Shown in pieces: positions 52,181 to 63,650 of a stretch of 64,000 nucleotides of DNA. How positions within the stretch are numbered: the first letter of the stretch is position 1; each line of letters begins with the position of its first letter. Both the position numbers and the translations under genes were made by a program. The stretch is from Ricordea florida (taxonomy: Eukaryota > Cnidaria > Anthozoa > Corallimorpharia > Ricordeidae). Under the pieces are notes generated by a model. It searched no databases. It was given only the letters and a program-made list of their open reading frames with translations, and was not told the DNA's origin. The DNA lies in the NCBI GenBank assembly GCA_949710005.1, contig OX453282.1, positions 22,698,341-22,762,340 on the forward strand, given 5' to 3'.

Positions 52181-52275
52181 ACACAGTCCCTCCAAAAACG
52201 CTTGAAAACTTGTAGAAAGAACTCAGCTTTATGCTTATGTCCCTCCAAAAACGCTTGAAAACTTGTAGGAAGAAA
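52181..52275. repeat. Direct repeat, two units of about 35 bp
   Basis: gtccctccaaaaacgcttga and the following aaacttgtag occur twice, about 58 bp apart, each followed by aagaa-like bases. Confidence 0.75.
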
Positions 52276-52747
52276 ATTTTTCCTCCCAAACCGCTATGAA
52301 TAATCCGTTTCTTCAGCAAAACATTGTAGACTGCTGTAGACTGCTGGCTGTAGGTTGTGTAGCCGCGGCAAGCCGCGAAAAGCGCGCGAAAAACAAATCC
52401 TCGTTTCGGTTTAAGACCTTCTAAATATCCCGGATAACTATGGCCGCCATGTTGGGGCAACATCGTCGTCGCTAGGCGCACGCGCCCGCGAGCCATACCG
52501 CTAGCCACGATGACCATGAAAACTCAAACGCATGGTTTTCTCAATTTCTATCCTCGCACGGTAGTTATGGGGCTCCGCTCTGCGGGTCTTCGAGCCGCTG
52601 TGGAGCTCCGCTATTAACTTAAGCCTAAAAGCATGAAAACGGACACAGAGATCCTTTCGTTTTATCGTATTTCTTCGATGTTCTTGACGTTGATAACCAC
52701 CTTCAATAAAATCTGTGTAGACTTCTATTTCTGGGACTAACCTTGAT

Positions 52748-53160
52748 CTCGTGGGTTGTGGGGGGGGGGGGGTACTCCCATTAATTTCGGACAGGTGTGT
52801 GCCCTCGGACCTTATTTGAGGATGAAGCAAACGAAAATTGATCCCCTATTTAAGGCCTAAACCCTAAAAAGGGAAAAAAAACTAAAACTAAAAATATATT
52901 GAACGGAAAAACACAATCTTTATAAAATCGCTTAGCTAACAGTCATTTGCTTTCCACTTCTTTGAGTATTTACGCACTGCTGTTTTAGCTGATACAATAT
53001 AGGCACCCTATCTAAGAATCACACCGGGAACACTATGCCAACATGGACAAAAATGATGATACCCTATTTAAGGATCGAGAACCTCAAAAACCGTACCCTA
53101 TCCCGCGGCACATCCCCATATAGCCCATATATGCGGGTACCCTCTCGGGCCTTGATCGCT
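52748..53160. repeat. Poly-G-bearing dispersed repeat
   Basis: Begins (g)13 tactcccattaatttcgg and contains the phrase cctatttaagg twice (about 52840 and 53062), plus a palindromic cccatatatgcggg. Layout and wording are typical of cnidarian MITE-like repeats; the ends are undefined. Confidence 0.45.
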
Positions 53161-53900
53161 TATTGTCGATGCAACAATGCGTGCAGCTAGATTTTATACC
53201 CTCATTGGCTAGAGTTGCGTCAAGAATTTCCCCAATATAAGTGAACAATAATTGAGGTAGAGCTAAAGAAGATGCGCTTTTCCGAAGAATACTGATGTTA
53301 CACAACGCCTTTCGGAGATTTAGTCGACTTGTTCTGACCAGGTTCGATTTTCATCTATATGCACTCCAAGACATTTAGTATGCTGGAATCTCTTTAAAGA
53401 AATGCTGCTCAATGATAGATCGATGTCATTCACCCTCTAGAGATGCTATTCTTTGCCTGAAACCAAGTTTGTTGACAACTAGCCAAGTAGTCTAAGGTCG
53501 CAGTTCATTCATCTTACCATTTCAGGAAATTCAGAGGCAGAGACCGTTCGGCTTGTGTCCTCTACACAGAGTCTTGAAGTTAACCAAATCATTAGCCTTT
53601 GATGGTTGGGCTGGTGAACCTATATTCTTATGCAATCCTAGTAAAACGGAGGTCGTTCAATCTACTTTCTGTTTTGTTAGAGATCCTGTCCTTGGTCGTT
53701 CTTTCAATTGGTAACACAGCAATCGAACTTTGTGATAAAGTACACTTCTAGTATTTCATACTAGAACTATAATTATAATATAACTGAGCCTGAGATAACA
53801 CGCTCATGACATTTGCAAAATGGCTTTCTTGACAACAAGCTCGATAAGTCGGATGAGGAAATATCATGAACGCTTTCGTGAGTGCAATGGGATTGCGCAA
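53161..53900. other. Non-coding DNA
   Basis: No open frame with a domain and no strong repeat seen. Confidence 0.4.
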
Positions 53901-53904
53901 ATGA

Positions 53905-54010
53905 GAACAAACAAACGAAAGAAAGAAAAAAAGGAAGGAATGAACGAACGAACGAATAAAGGAACGAGCGAAAGAATGAACAAATGAATAAATGAATAAA
54001 TAAATGAATG
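53905..54010. repeat. Degenerate gaat/gaac microsatellite
   Basis: Runs of gaaa, gaac, gaat and taaatgaa over about 100 bp. The open frame on the minus strand here (Ser/Phe/His-rich) is an artefact of this repeat. Confidence 0.85.
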
Positions 54011-54019
54011 ATGGATGAG

Positions 54020-55030
54020 TCATTCAGTGATCGCTGTCATATATAAGTTTGATGGCCTAAGATAAGGAAACCTCACTATTAAAGAACGTTACATAAGGAA
54101 TAGGTGAACTGATCTAAAACTAGCAGAACAGCAGAACTTTGATGGACGCATGCCATAGTTCGCGCGATGTCAGCTACAACGGGTTTTAAACAGCAGAAAA
54201 CGTCGCTTTTTGAGCGAGATAAAATAGATAGACATGCATATGTTTATACTCGTCTGGAGGTGGCTACACGAGAGAACGAGTTAACCCTCAGTTTCTTTAT
54301 CTCGCCCCTAGCGTTTTATGGAGGTCGGAATCTTGTTTGTGCGCAGCCGCTAATTGTAGCTATTAGTTGTAGACTCAGTGTTTGGGACTTTTATTTGCGC
54401 GTGGCCGCGTAGCTGCTATTTCTAGAAGTATTTGGAGTGGCCGGTTATTCTGCAGTTAAGCCGTAAAGGAATTTATGTTAGAGACGTTAAAATGGAAAGC
54501 TTGTGCAAGTGCACTTGCGAGGTTTCATTCCACGTCTTGTTGTCTACTCCCTGCTCTTTCCTAGTCCGTAGACATAAGGACGAAACACAGATCAACGTAA
54601 AAAGAAAATGCATTGTTACGGATGAGGAAATATCATGAGATATCCATGCACAGGGTTATCGTTCCTCTGTGTTAACTCCATTGCTTGGTTGCACTGAGCA
54701 CAGTTACGTGGGTCGGGAATCAAGTAGCGCCTTTGTAGCCATTTGATGAGCACATATCGCGGTTGTCGTTCTAAATCGATAAATTCATGTTCTGTAGTTG
54801 CTCTCTAACAAAATTCCTTGCTGTGATATTAACCAGTTTGACAATTAAGATCACACTTCCGTTTTTTGTAGCTGCCAATTGAACCGGTTATGCATCTTAG
54901 TCAATGAATAATAATGAATAGAAAGGAACTTCTTTTGTAAGAGACTTTGCCATGTTGACATTGAATGAAAGCCGGTTTCAAGGTCTTTATTTTCCTCGGT
55001 GCATATGCAGCTTTGGCGCAATGACGGTCT
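54020..55030. other. Non-coding DNA
   Basis: The two 70-80 codon frames at 54167-54638 contain no recognisable domain and overlap only weak coding-like sequence. Nothing else is supported. Confidence 0.4.
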
Positions 55031-55044
55031 ATTGAGTTAAGCCG

Positions 55045-55180
55045 GTCCGGATTCGGGACCGATTGTTGGTTCGGATTCGGGACCGATTGTTGGTTCGGAT
55101 TCGGGACCGATTGTTGGTCCGGGTTCGGGACCGATTGTTGGTCCGGATCCGGGATCACGATTGTTGGTCCGGATTCGGGC
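55045..55180. repeat. 24-bp minisatellite, about 5.5 copies
   Basis: The unit gttcggattcgggaccgattgttg is repeated head to tail with single-base changes (gtccggattcggg, gtccgggttcggg). One strand translates as repeated Asp-Arg-Leu-Leu-Val-Arg and the other as Pro-Asn-Pro-Asp-Gln-Gln-Ser-Val. The period of eight codons keeps all frames open, so the overlapping frames are not evidence of a gene. Confidence 0.9.
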
Positions 55181-55452
55181 TAACTCTAACACTTTTATTG
55201 ATTGAAATCTCGCAAGATGCACTGAAAACTGAAACAAGTTTGTAGTAACTTTTTGGACAAAATCATAGAAAATGCTCTGGCAATGACTTGGCCAACAGTA
55301 AGCACGTGGATAGACAAATGTGGAAAATTGTTCGCAATAGTCATTACCATTTTGAAGTTGTTGCTGATTGGTGTGTTTTACATAATTATGTTCATGACTT
55401 TAAAAAGTTACTTATAAAAACTATTAAGAAAAAAAGGTACCCTATCAATTTT

Positions 55453-55743
55453 AGGGACGGACCATTAGATACGTGATGGGGGGGGGGGTGGGGAATTTTC
55501 ATCTTGCACGAATTTTTTTTTTCGCTCACTGCTTGTGCAGGAATTTTTTTTTCAGGTGAACCCCTCTGCACGATTTTTTTTACTACGTGTGAAAAAGTCA
55601 CAATTGGACCTTCCTTCTGCATGAATTTTTTTTTTTACCTTCTTCTTTGCATGAATTTTTTTTTTGCATTTTCCCTTGCATAAATTTATTTTTGGTTTTT
55701 CCCCCACCCCCCCCCCCCATCACTTTTCTAATGGTCCGTCCCT
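55453..55743. mobile_element. Poly-G/poly-T MITE
   Basis: Ends agggacggaccattag and ctaatggtccgtccct, each followed inward by gtgatggggggggg or its complement. The interior repeats tgca-gaattttttttt four or five times. A solitary right half of the same family is nested at 45995-46033. Confidence 0.85.
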
Positions 55744-55954
55744 TAGTGGATAGTCTAATTGTAATTGTAGCTTGTAATTATGAATTTCACTTCTAACTTA
55801 TCATAATTTAACCAAGCGGTTCTAAAAGCGTCTCTATTGGCCTTCACCATTTCCCCTTCCTGTAAGTCTGTGGTGGGCAGAGTCACAGCTTCTTTATTGA
55901 CATTTAATGGCCCCACCCTGTGAGAAAGGATCAATGAAATAATGTTCATTTAAT

Positions 55955-56130
55955 TACCTCCGCCAAGGAGGTTATGTTTTCACGCCTGTCTGTTTGTTTG
56001 TTTGTCTGCCTGTTAATCGTTTTTCGCAAAAACTAATCAACGGATTTGCACTAAATTTGGTGGAAAGGTCGCAAATATACCCAGGATCAATCGATTAAAA
56101 TTTGGGATTTATCCGGATTAAAACTCCGGA
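55955..56130. repeat. Dispersed repeat with ctccgccaaggagg motif
   Basis: Starts ctccgccaaggaggttatgt, then a gttt/gtct-rich stretch and cgcaaaaactaatcaacgg. This wording is widespread in marine invertebrate genomes as a short interspersed element; classification is from memory. Confidence 0.5.
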
Positions 56131-56406
56131 TCTCAGATCCAGATGAGTGTAATATCAGGTGTACATATGTGGCGGGGCGGAGGTATGCGCTCTACCGAGT
56201 GCCCTTCTAGTATTGACATTTTTCTGATAGTTAAAATTTTCAAATTCAAATGTTTCGGTCCGTTAAGTTTGTTTCTTTTGCGATCTAGTAACCCTTTCAC
56301 CCAAGATAAGTTGTCAAGTGATTGTCGAGGTACCAAAACCAAAGCAATTTTTTTCAAAGTGACGGAAAATGGTCGGGTTGTGGGCTGTGGCTTAAGATGA
56401 CAAAGT

Positions 56407-56582
56407 AAGTGTAGTAAGGGTATGTTAAAGCCACATGGTATGTTGAGCTCTATTTTGTTTCAAGCCAGGTATCTTGAGCTCTGCTTTTCTGTTTGTTTTT
56501 TGGTAGCAACAGGTTCTTATCCCTTCTATCACAGTCGCCTTAGAGCGCATATGTGCGGCTTTAACCTATCCTTACTACACTT
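56407..56582. mobile_element. 176-bp MITE with TIRs of about 30 bp
   Basis: The left end aagtgtagtaagggtatg and the right end catccttactacactt-like sequence pair over about 30 bp with few mismatches (ttaaagccacat and atgtgcggctttaa). No coding capacity. Confidence 0.8.
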
Positions 56583-56862
56583 TGACGTTTAATTCTTTCA
56601 AAGGCAACACACTTGCCCTACAGGCTTGTACAATTTTTTCAGTCTTTTAAAAAAAATTGCTCCTACTCCTTTGGGGATTGAATAGCCAATCTAGAAACAC
56701 CACACTTTTGGCGGGAGATTTGTAATGCAAATGTTTTCAAATTAATTATTCATTCTGTTTTCACTGTCACCTTTTGCGACCATGAGACGAAGTCAACGAC
56801 AAAATTTGACTTTTCTGGCTTCAATTTTTCCCTCACAAACCTTTAATGTAACAGGGTTTTTA

Positions 56863-57343
56863 CAGAAACGCTCAAACAGAGAAAGCTTTGTCTAAACGTA
56901 AGCCGAATAAGATTTTCAAGCAAAAAAATGCGAGGAAAACTGCGACACGAAGAAGCGAGCGGACAGAGCACGTGGCAGAACTTGATTTATGTCTCCTCTC
57001 AAGGTAAGCTGAAATACCAGTTAATCTTAATATCTGTCCTTTATCGATCTAGAAAATTTTGTTATTTGTTTGTATCTAGAATTCTAACTCTTTGTAGTGA
57101 CTCGACCATCAAAAATTGCAACGCACTGGTCGGCTCACAGAGCTTTCAAATTTCGAAAATCTCTAAGCATCGATAGTAACTAAGTTTAATACTTAAGTAT
57201 TTTTAAACTGTAATACACTTTCGTTCTTTTTACAGGACTGAAGCAGGACGAATGAAATCTTTTCCTTTCCCGTTTAGATTGTATTTGGAAGCAAACACTC
57301 GAGAAGGCGCGATGACAAGTCAAATTCCATATTGTAAATTCTA
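56863..57343 (+). CDS. Possible small spliced gene, unknown product
   Basis: An exon after ttttacag (about 56863) codes a lysine/arginine-rich stretch (KALSKRKPNKIFKQKNARK), ends tca ag before gtaagc (57003), and joins in frame to an exon at about 57236-57343 after ttttacag, which reads MKSFPFPFRLYLEANTREG and ends in a stop before another gtgagc donor. A further acceptor-donor pair encloses 57640-57715, perhaps a 3' UTR exon. The consistent splice sites are the only evidence. The start exon is not identified, and I know no homologue. The basic part would suit a nuclear protein, but that is a guess. Confidence 0.3.
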
Positions 57344-57719
57344 AGGTGAGCGTCAAAGTTTTTTTCCTTGCATGTACATATTTTTCGAAAAGTTGGCTCT
57401 AGTTGTAAACTCGGACGGTGGGAATCTGTTTGGGGGCTCAATGGCGAAACGGCTCTTTAAGCTCTGTCAGATGATGGGATTCTTTACAACAGGGAACACC
57501 AGATGAACGAATAAAATATGAGACATTTATTATATTATTAATATTAAGTGTTCAACACATTTCTTGTTTGTTTGACTTGGACTTTAAGCTGTTATTCTAT
57601 TGTACTGAAAAGCATTTTATTTTCTTGTCTATTAACAGACAGATGAGATGCTTTGGAGTGGACGCACCGTGAAAGCAAACACCAAGATGTAGATGATCTA
57701 CACCTGGCTATTATGGTAA

Positions 57720-59270
57720 GAAAAATTTAACAATATATATTTTTTTCTATCTTATACGTACTTCTGGCTAGTCTGCAAATACAGTTTTGCAATATGATTT
57801 AATTAAGAGTCATAAATGTTAATAGTCCCTTTTTCTACATGATTATTTTTATTCCGATTGTCATGGGCTCCTGTCGTAGTCTATCAATTGAGTTACTGAG
57901 CTTTTTGGAATGATTTCCGCACAGGTCCCTACTTCATTATGCATGCTGTAGCCACATTGTGTCATTCTGCAATAACAATTCATCTACTGCATGCATAATC
58001 TGTGTCTGAGAGAATTTAAGCTTTTACAAGATTTTTGTCAAATTCTGGAGTTTAATGGACTAGATTTCAATCCAAACCCATACTTCATTATGCATGTTGC
58101 ACATGAATTGTTTACAATAGGGTAATGCACATGCAAACATTTCTCGTTTTTGAAGAATGAAACTGTACAACTCCGTTGTACAGTTTCGTTGAAACTGTAC
58201 AACTCACACGACCGTAAGATAACAAGGAAGCTTTGTCATTTTACCCAACAAAGACTGACATGAGACGTCATTTTAAGTCTCTTAGTACAGAGCTTCATCG
58301 CCCGCTGCGCGATTCACGCATTTTGAAACCCGCCCGGGTAGCAAGTGTGAAGACCTTTTGTTTTAATAAACTGACTGCAAGCTTTGCAACACGAAAATAT
58401 GCCGCTCTTCTTACGACATGTGGGTGTAGAATAAAATCGATACAGAATTGATTATATCTTTAAGAACTTTGCGACAGAAAAATGCAACAAGGAAGCTGTT
58501 TATCATTTTGAAAAGTTATTCTGAGCTCCACAACTTGTGTGAAGCAAGTGCAAAATAATTAATTTGCTGTTGTGTGCAAGATTTACAAGACGCAAGTAAC
58601 GCAAAAAAACACTAAATCTTACTGGACAATTTTGAAGATTACACGATGCGTTTAGCGAAGGTTAAATGGCCAAATTAGTCAAATTGTTAGCAATAAAAAA
58701 ATTTTTTTAGGAATAATTTGGAGTGGCCAAGAGTCCACAATATTTCCATGTTCACATCAATCTAACTGCCTTAATTTTTCTCAGAGCTTTGATCCTTCTC
58801 GCAATTATCTTTGTGCTTTGCTTTTTCTGGTTTCGCTCCAGTATCGCATCGTGAATTTGAGTTCAAAAAATTAGCTTTTTTTTTTCTCCGGCTGAGAACG
58901 ATAGCAGCAACGGCAACGGAATGCATGGAATCCTTTTTCCCAACCACAGATAATTGGCTTAACTAATTAAAATGCAGCATTCTGATTGGCTAAAACCTTT
59001 AAAAAAGCGATTTTTCCCCGATTTAGCTCGATTTTGCCGTCGGAAATGCCGAAAATAGGAAAAATAAGCCCCGACCTATTGTCTTGCAATTTCGTACAAA
59101 ATTCGTATGTGGGGAACACGACGATTTCCGCCTACGAAGGTTCAGATCACCGAAGTATCACATTACACAAAGAGTGAAAGCCATTTCATGAGCGCAGATT
59201 GACGGTTTTTTTCGCCTTTATTCAGTCTAAAACGTACAAATATCTGTAAATATCACATCTCAGTTGTAAG
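57720..59270. other. Non-coding DNA with a small hairpin
   Basis: A perfect 13-bp stem (gaaactgtacaac, 58159-58171, and its complement at 58175-58187) is followed by a third copy at 58191. tacttcattatgcatg occurs twice (about 57931 and 58081). No gene is supported; the frames at 58233 and 58986 lack domains. Confidence 0.5.
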
Positions 59271-59661
59271 TAGTTGTATATAGTTCTTTTTTGTGCAATA
59301 TTCGAGTGTTTCTCCATGTCGTTTTCGGCTTCGTGTTGTTGTTCACGCCACGACGAGTGGAGCATGGCGAGGTCGTTTCAAAGAAGCTGTGACTCTGCAC
59401 TCCTGAGGAATATTCAATGTTTGTTCCAGACCAAAGATGGAAAGACCGCAAGAGGAAGATTTGTATATATTGTCGGTCAAGGTTGGAAATGGAAGCGAAG
59501 TGCAGTAGGCTTGAGGCAATAAGAAGGTGACAAAAAAGTCGAATAACAATAGATTTCTGCCTTCTCTCATTTCTGATTGCTGCTGTGTTTGTATCGTGTT
59601 GTGCATATTCGCTTGGCGAACATCTTTATTTGAATAGAAAAAGTCACTTAAGGTTGTAGCA

Positions 59662-60251
59662 ATGAACTTTGTGGACAGTTTCTTCTGGCAGTTGGTTTTT
59701 CAGTTTCTGGAACCCGAAGATCTTGTTGATGTCGCAGGCGTGTGCTACTCGTGGTGGATATTGGTGTTTAGAGGAAGCTGTAGAAAGCTAATCATGTCAA
59801 AGGTATTGCCGACACAGAGAACTTTTACCAGAAACTACCTCTGCAGATGTTTGTTCGTATTCGCAGCCTAAATTTGAGTGGAACAACAATCTCATCAGAG
59901 AATTTTTTTTTACTTGCGACGGCTGCAAAACATCTCGGGGTTCTGCAGATCGAAAGATGCGAGAATATCTCCGAGGACGCAGTCTTCCGCGCAAACGACT
60001 CCTTGCAACGCCTGGAAAGTGTAAACATTTCGTTCAACTCGGAGTTCTGGCTATCGCATGTCTGTGCTCGTATGAGTCAATTACGGATATTTGCTTTTGA
60101 TGAGATCAGCCTAGAATCAAGGGAGATTCTGTTTCTCAACAAAACCTTTTCGCGACTTAGAAATGGGGACATCGAGGTATATTCACAGGAAACTGGAGGA
60201 GATTACGTTTGGGAAGCGGCGGACATCGTAGGCGAGGCTTTTTATGAGTGA
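59662..60251 (+). pseudogene. F-box / leucine-rich-repeat gene, intronless, frameshifted
   Basis: ATG 59662 opens an F-box (FWQLVFQFLEPEDLVDVAGV, then CYSWWILVFRGSCRKL). At about 59795-59810 the coding signal moves to another frame, which continues as leucine-rich-repeat text: IRSLNLSGTTISSENF, then LGVLQIERCENISEDA, then LQRLESVNISFNSEFW, ending at TGA 60249-60251. Such proteins recruit substrates to SCF ubiquitin ligases. The two halves adjoin without an intron, so a single indel (or a very small unusual intron, such as gtattgccgacacag) explains the switch. The leucine-rich part is short compared with typical family members. It is either a retrocopy or a real gene with a sequencing error. 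Confidence 0.6.
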
Positions 60252-60259
60252 GCGGACAT

Positions 60260-61570
60260 TGTACTTGGCCTCATTTTTAGTGTACATTATCGTTTCTGTT
60301 TTAAATTGTTGAGTAATTGTAGAAGTCAATGATTTACAAATATGTCATGTTTTGATGAAAGCAAGGTTTAATCACCATTGTTTGTCCAGGTGAAGCTCAG
60401 AAATCGGTGTTCCCCACATATGATTGTTTTTATACTTCACCTACGTAAAGGTTTTTATGTAATAAAGACGTAACTTATGTTTTTAGTCTTTGAATCGAGC
60501 TTTTGGTTCTTTAACGTTACGAATAAATGTTTGAATTTCGCGCTAATAGCGATTTATCCAATGAAGGAGCTCAGATTAATTGAATTATCACTTTTCCTCG
60601 CGCCGGGCAGCAACGGTTTCTGTTGCCGCAGGCCTATTGTTTCTGCTATCGTCCTTAGTCGGAGCGTTATCAGACAGCGCTCAACTGCGTCTGAATCCGT
60701 AGTGTTTGCTTAAACGTTCCTCGTCCCTCTATAAAGAAACTTGTATTGCTTAGTGTCTGATCCTCAAGATGTAGAAGCGTGAAGGACAGCTGAATCTATG
60801 CTACTCAGCATGTTAAGATATTACAAGACCAATTTTTTTACCTGAAAATTACTTGGCAGGCAAAGCAGATGCACGCTATAAAACTCGAGTTAGGTGCGAT
60901 GATTTCGCGTATTCAAACTATATCGCTAAATTTGCGCCACCTTTTCTCCGGTAGGCATTTTTGTGCGGCTAATTTGTTATTAGCAATTCTTTTTACTATC
61001 CTGGACAGCTTGATTCACAGACTGAAAAGATAGAACCACACTGTATAGAAAAACAAACAGTATCACAGTACAGTACTGTTCAGTAGCTTTCTAAAGAATG
61101 GTCACAAACAGCAGCAGCACATGGACTAGTTTGAGAAATTGAGTTAGCACAGAACTGCTGTGGGGAATTCACGCTCCTAGATCCCCGGGTGTGGTCATCC
61201 GAATTCTCCTAAAGAGTTCAGCCAATGATAAAGCCAGAAAACCACGTCTCCTAAATTAATTTGGACGCGCTATTCGTTTCGGATTTTAAAAAAAAATACG
61301 CCGAGCAGAAATGATGGATTGTTACAATTTTGTCCAAAAGGTGCTGGCTCTAGATAAAAACCCGTCCTCTACTGGAACTGGAAAAATTTCTCAGATGCAA
61401 GTTCAATTTATTTAAACTTTGGCGTATCATCAAATTCTCCAGATGAAAATTAGACAAATGTAACAAGGTCTTGGGAGAATTCAGACGAAAATCTCGGGGC
61501 TTCAAGTAGTAAGGTGTGCCACGAGAAGCGTAGTTTATGAAAGCTGTTATCAAATGTGAGTAGTACAATG
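60260..61570. other. Non-coding DNA preceding the satellite
   Basis: No supported gene. One isolated satellite-like copy (tgaaaagatagaaccacactg to ttcagtagcttt) lies at 61022-61110, about 0.6 kb before the main array. Confidence 0.5.
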
Positions 61571-61579
61571 TTGGTGCAC

Positions 61580-62900
61580 GGTTAGATTTTATCCAGAGAC
61601 GAAAATATCACGACCACACTGTATTGTCTAATTATCGCCTTATACACATGCATAAAAAGAACATACAGCACCACTGTACAGTAATGTTCAGAAGCTTTTT
61701 ATAGAATGGCCACACTGCATGGTTTGATCCACAGATGAAACAGTTAGAACCACACTGTATAGTAAAACAAACAGTACCACAGTACAGTACTGTTCAGTAG
61801 CTTTACAAAGAATGGTCACACTGCATGGTTTGATCCACAGATGAAAAAGTTAGAACCACACTGTATAGTAAAACAAACAGTACCACAGTACAGTACTGTT
61901 CAGTAGCTTTACAAAGAATGGTCACACTGCATGGTTTGACCACAGATGAAAAAGATAGAACCACACTGTATAGTAAAGCAAACAGTACCACAGTACAGTA
62001 CTGTTCAGTAGCTTTACAACGAATGGTAACACTGCATGGTTTGATACACAGATGAAAAAGATAGAACCACACTGTATAGTAAAACAAACAGTACCACTGT
62101 ACAGTACTGTTCAGTAGCTTTACAAAGAATGGTCACACTGCATGGTTTGTTCCACAGATGAAAAAGTTACAACCACACTGTATAGTAAAACAAACAGTAC
62201 CACAGTACAGTACTGCTCAGTAGCTTTACAAAGAATGGTCACACTGCATGGTTTGATCCACAGATGAAAAAGTTAGAACCACACTGTATAGTAAAACAAA
62301 CAGTACCACAGTACAGTACTGTTCAGTAGCTTTACAAAGAATGGTCACATTGCATGGTTTGATCCACAGATGAAAAAGTTAGAACCACACTGTATAGTAA
62401 AGCAAACAGTATCACAGTACAGTACTGTTCAGTAGCTTTACAACGAATGGTAACACTGCATGGTTTGATTCACACATAAAAGGTTAGAACCACACTGTAT
62501 AGTAAACCAAACAGTACCACAGTACAGTACTGTTCAGTAGCTTTACAACGAATGGTAACACTGCATGGTTTGATACACAGATGAAAAAATTAGAACCACA
62601 CTGTATAGTAAAACAAACAGTACCACTGTACAGTATTGTTCAGTAGCTTTCTAGAGATTAGTCACTGCATAGTTTCATCCACAGATAAAACGTTAGAACC
62701 ACACACTGTATAGTAAAACAAACAGTACCACTGTACATGCAGTACTTTTCAGTAGCTTTTTAAAGAATGGTCACACTGCATAGTTTCAGTCACAGATAAA
62801 AAGTTAGAACCACACTGTAGAGTAAAACAAACAGCACCGAATACTGTTCAGTGTCTTTCTCAAAATGGTCACACTGCATGATTTTACCTATAAAAGAAAA
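61580..62900. repeat. 106-bp satellite array, about 12 copies
   Basis: The marker gttagaaccacac recurs at about 61743, 61849, 61954, 62060, 62166 and 62272 and onward, giving a 105-106 bp period. Each unit has agaaccacactgtatagta, cagtaccacagtacagtact and aatggtcacactgcatggtt, including the palindrome acagtactgt. Edge units are more diverged. Open frames on the minus strand here are repeat artefacts. Confidence 0.92.
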
Positions 62901-63154
62901 CGTTAATTTAAACTTTTAACATCAATGTGCACCTCAACTTGTTAACAGTTTTCATTAGTTTATATCCAGTGTCGTAATCTTGTCTTAGTTAATTTCTTTG
63001 CGTGGCGCGCCATAGTTACTGCAGTTTACGCTGTTGTGCTCATTTTCAAGAAATCACCATGGGAACCATGCCGAGCTGCGTTAGGCCAAAAACGAAATGT
63101 AATTTTTTAAAGATTTTTTTTCGCTTCAAAACATTTACCAAAGAAGACCAAAAT

Positions 63155-63650
63155 TGCTAAGGTCGTCGACTCCAATAAGAATACAGCCACCAATCTTTAA
63201 ATGAAGGTCGAAAGGTGATCAAAAAGCAACTTCTCATAAAGTTGTCTAGGAAACAGACAATGAGAATTAAGTTAACAATCAACTCAAAGCATGAATTATC
63301 CAAAAAGTAGTTTCTCCAAACTAGCAAACAAGAGAATATTTGGCTCTTTTCAGGGAGAATTACTGTCCAGATCTAGGGAGTGGAAGGATTGGTCAACATA
63401 GCTTTTTAAGAGTTCGTTTGTTTTGTGTAAGCGACTAAGGTCGTCTAAAGGTGATCGCTGATAAAAAACTTATCGTAACAGTATCGTTAAATTCTTTAGG
63501 AAACAGACAATGAGAATTGAGTAAAATATCGACTCAAATCAACTGAATTATTAAAAAACTAGCTTCTCCGAAGTTGCAAATAAGGAAATGTTTGGCTGTT
63601 ATTAGGAAGAATTATTACTCAGATCTCAGATAAATAGGATGCATAAGAAT
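63155..63650. repeat. Diverged tandem duplication, period about 250 bp
   Basis: aggaaacagacaatgagaatt at 63248 and 63498, preceded by aaaggtgatc and followed by tttctccaaactagcaaac or a close variant and agatct in both copies. Confidence 0.7.

Noticed and set aside
53748..54023. Ser/Phe/His-rich frame with a possible signal peptide
   Set aside because: Translation of the gaat/gaac microsatellite.
54901..55245. Repetitive Pro-Asn-Pro-Asp-Gln-Gln or Arg-Asp-Arg-Leu-Leu protein
   Set aside because: The 24-bp minisatellite has a period divisible by three, which keeps every frame open.
61022..62880. CRISPR-like regular array
   Set aside because: Units are contiguous near-identical copies without unique spacers, in animal DNA; it is a satellite.
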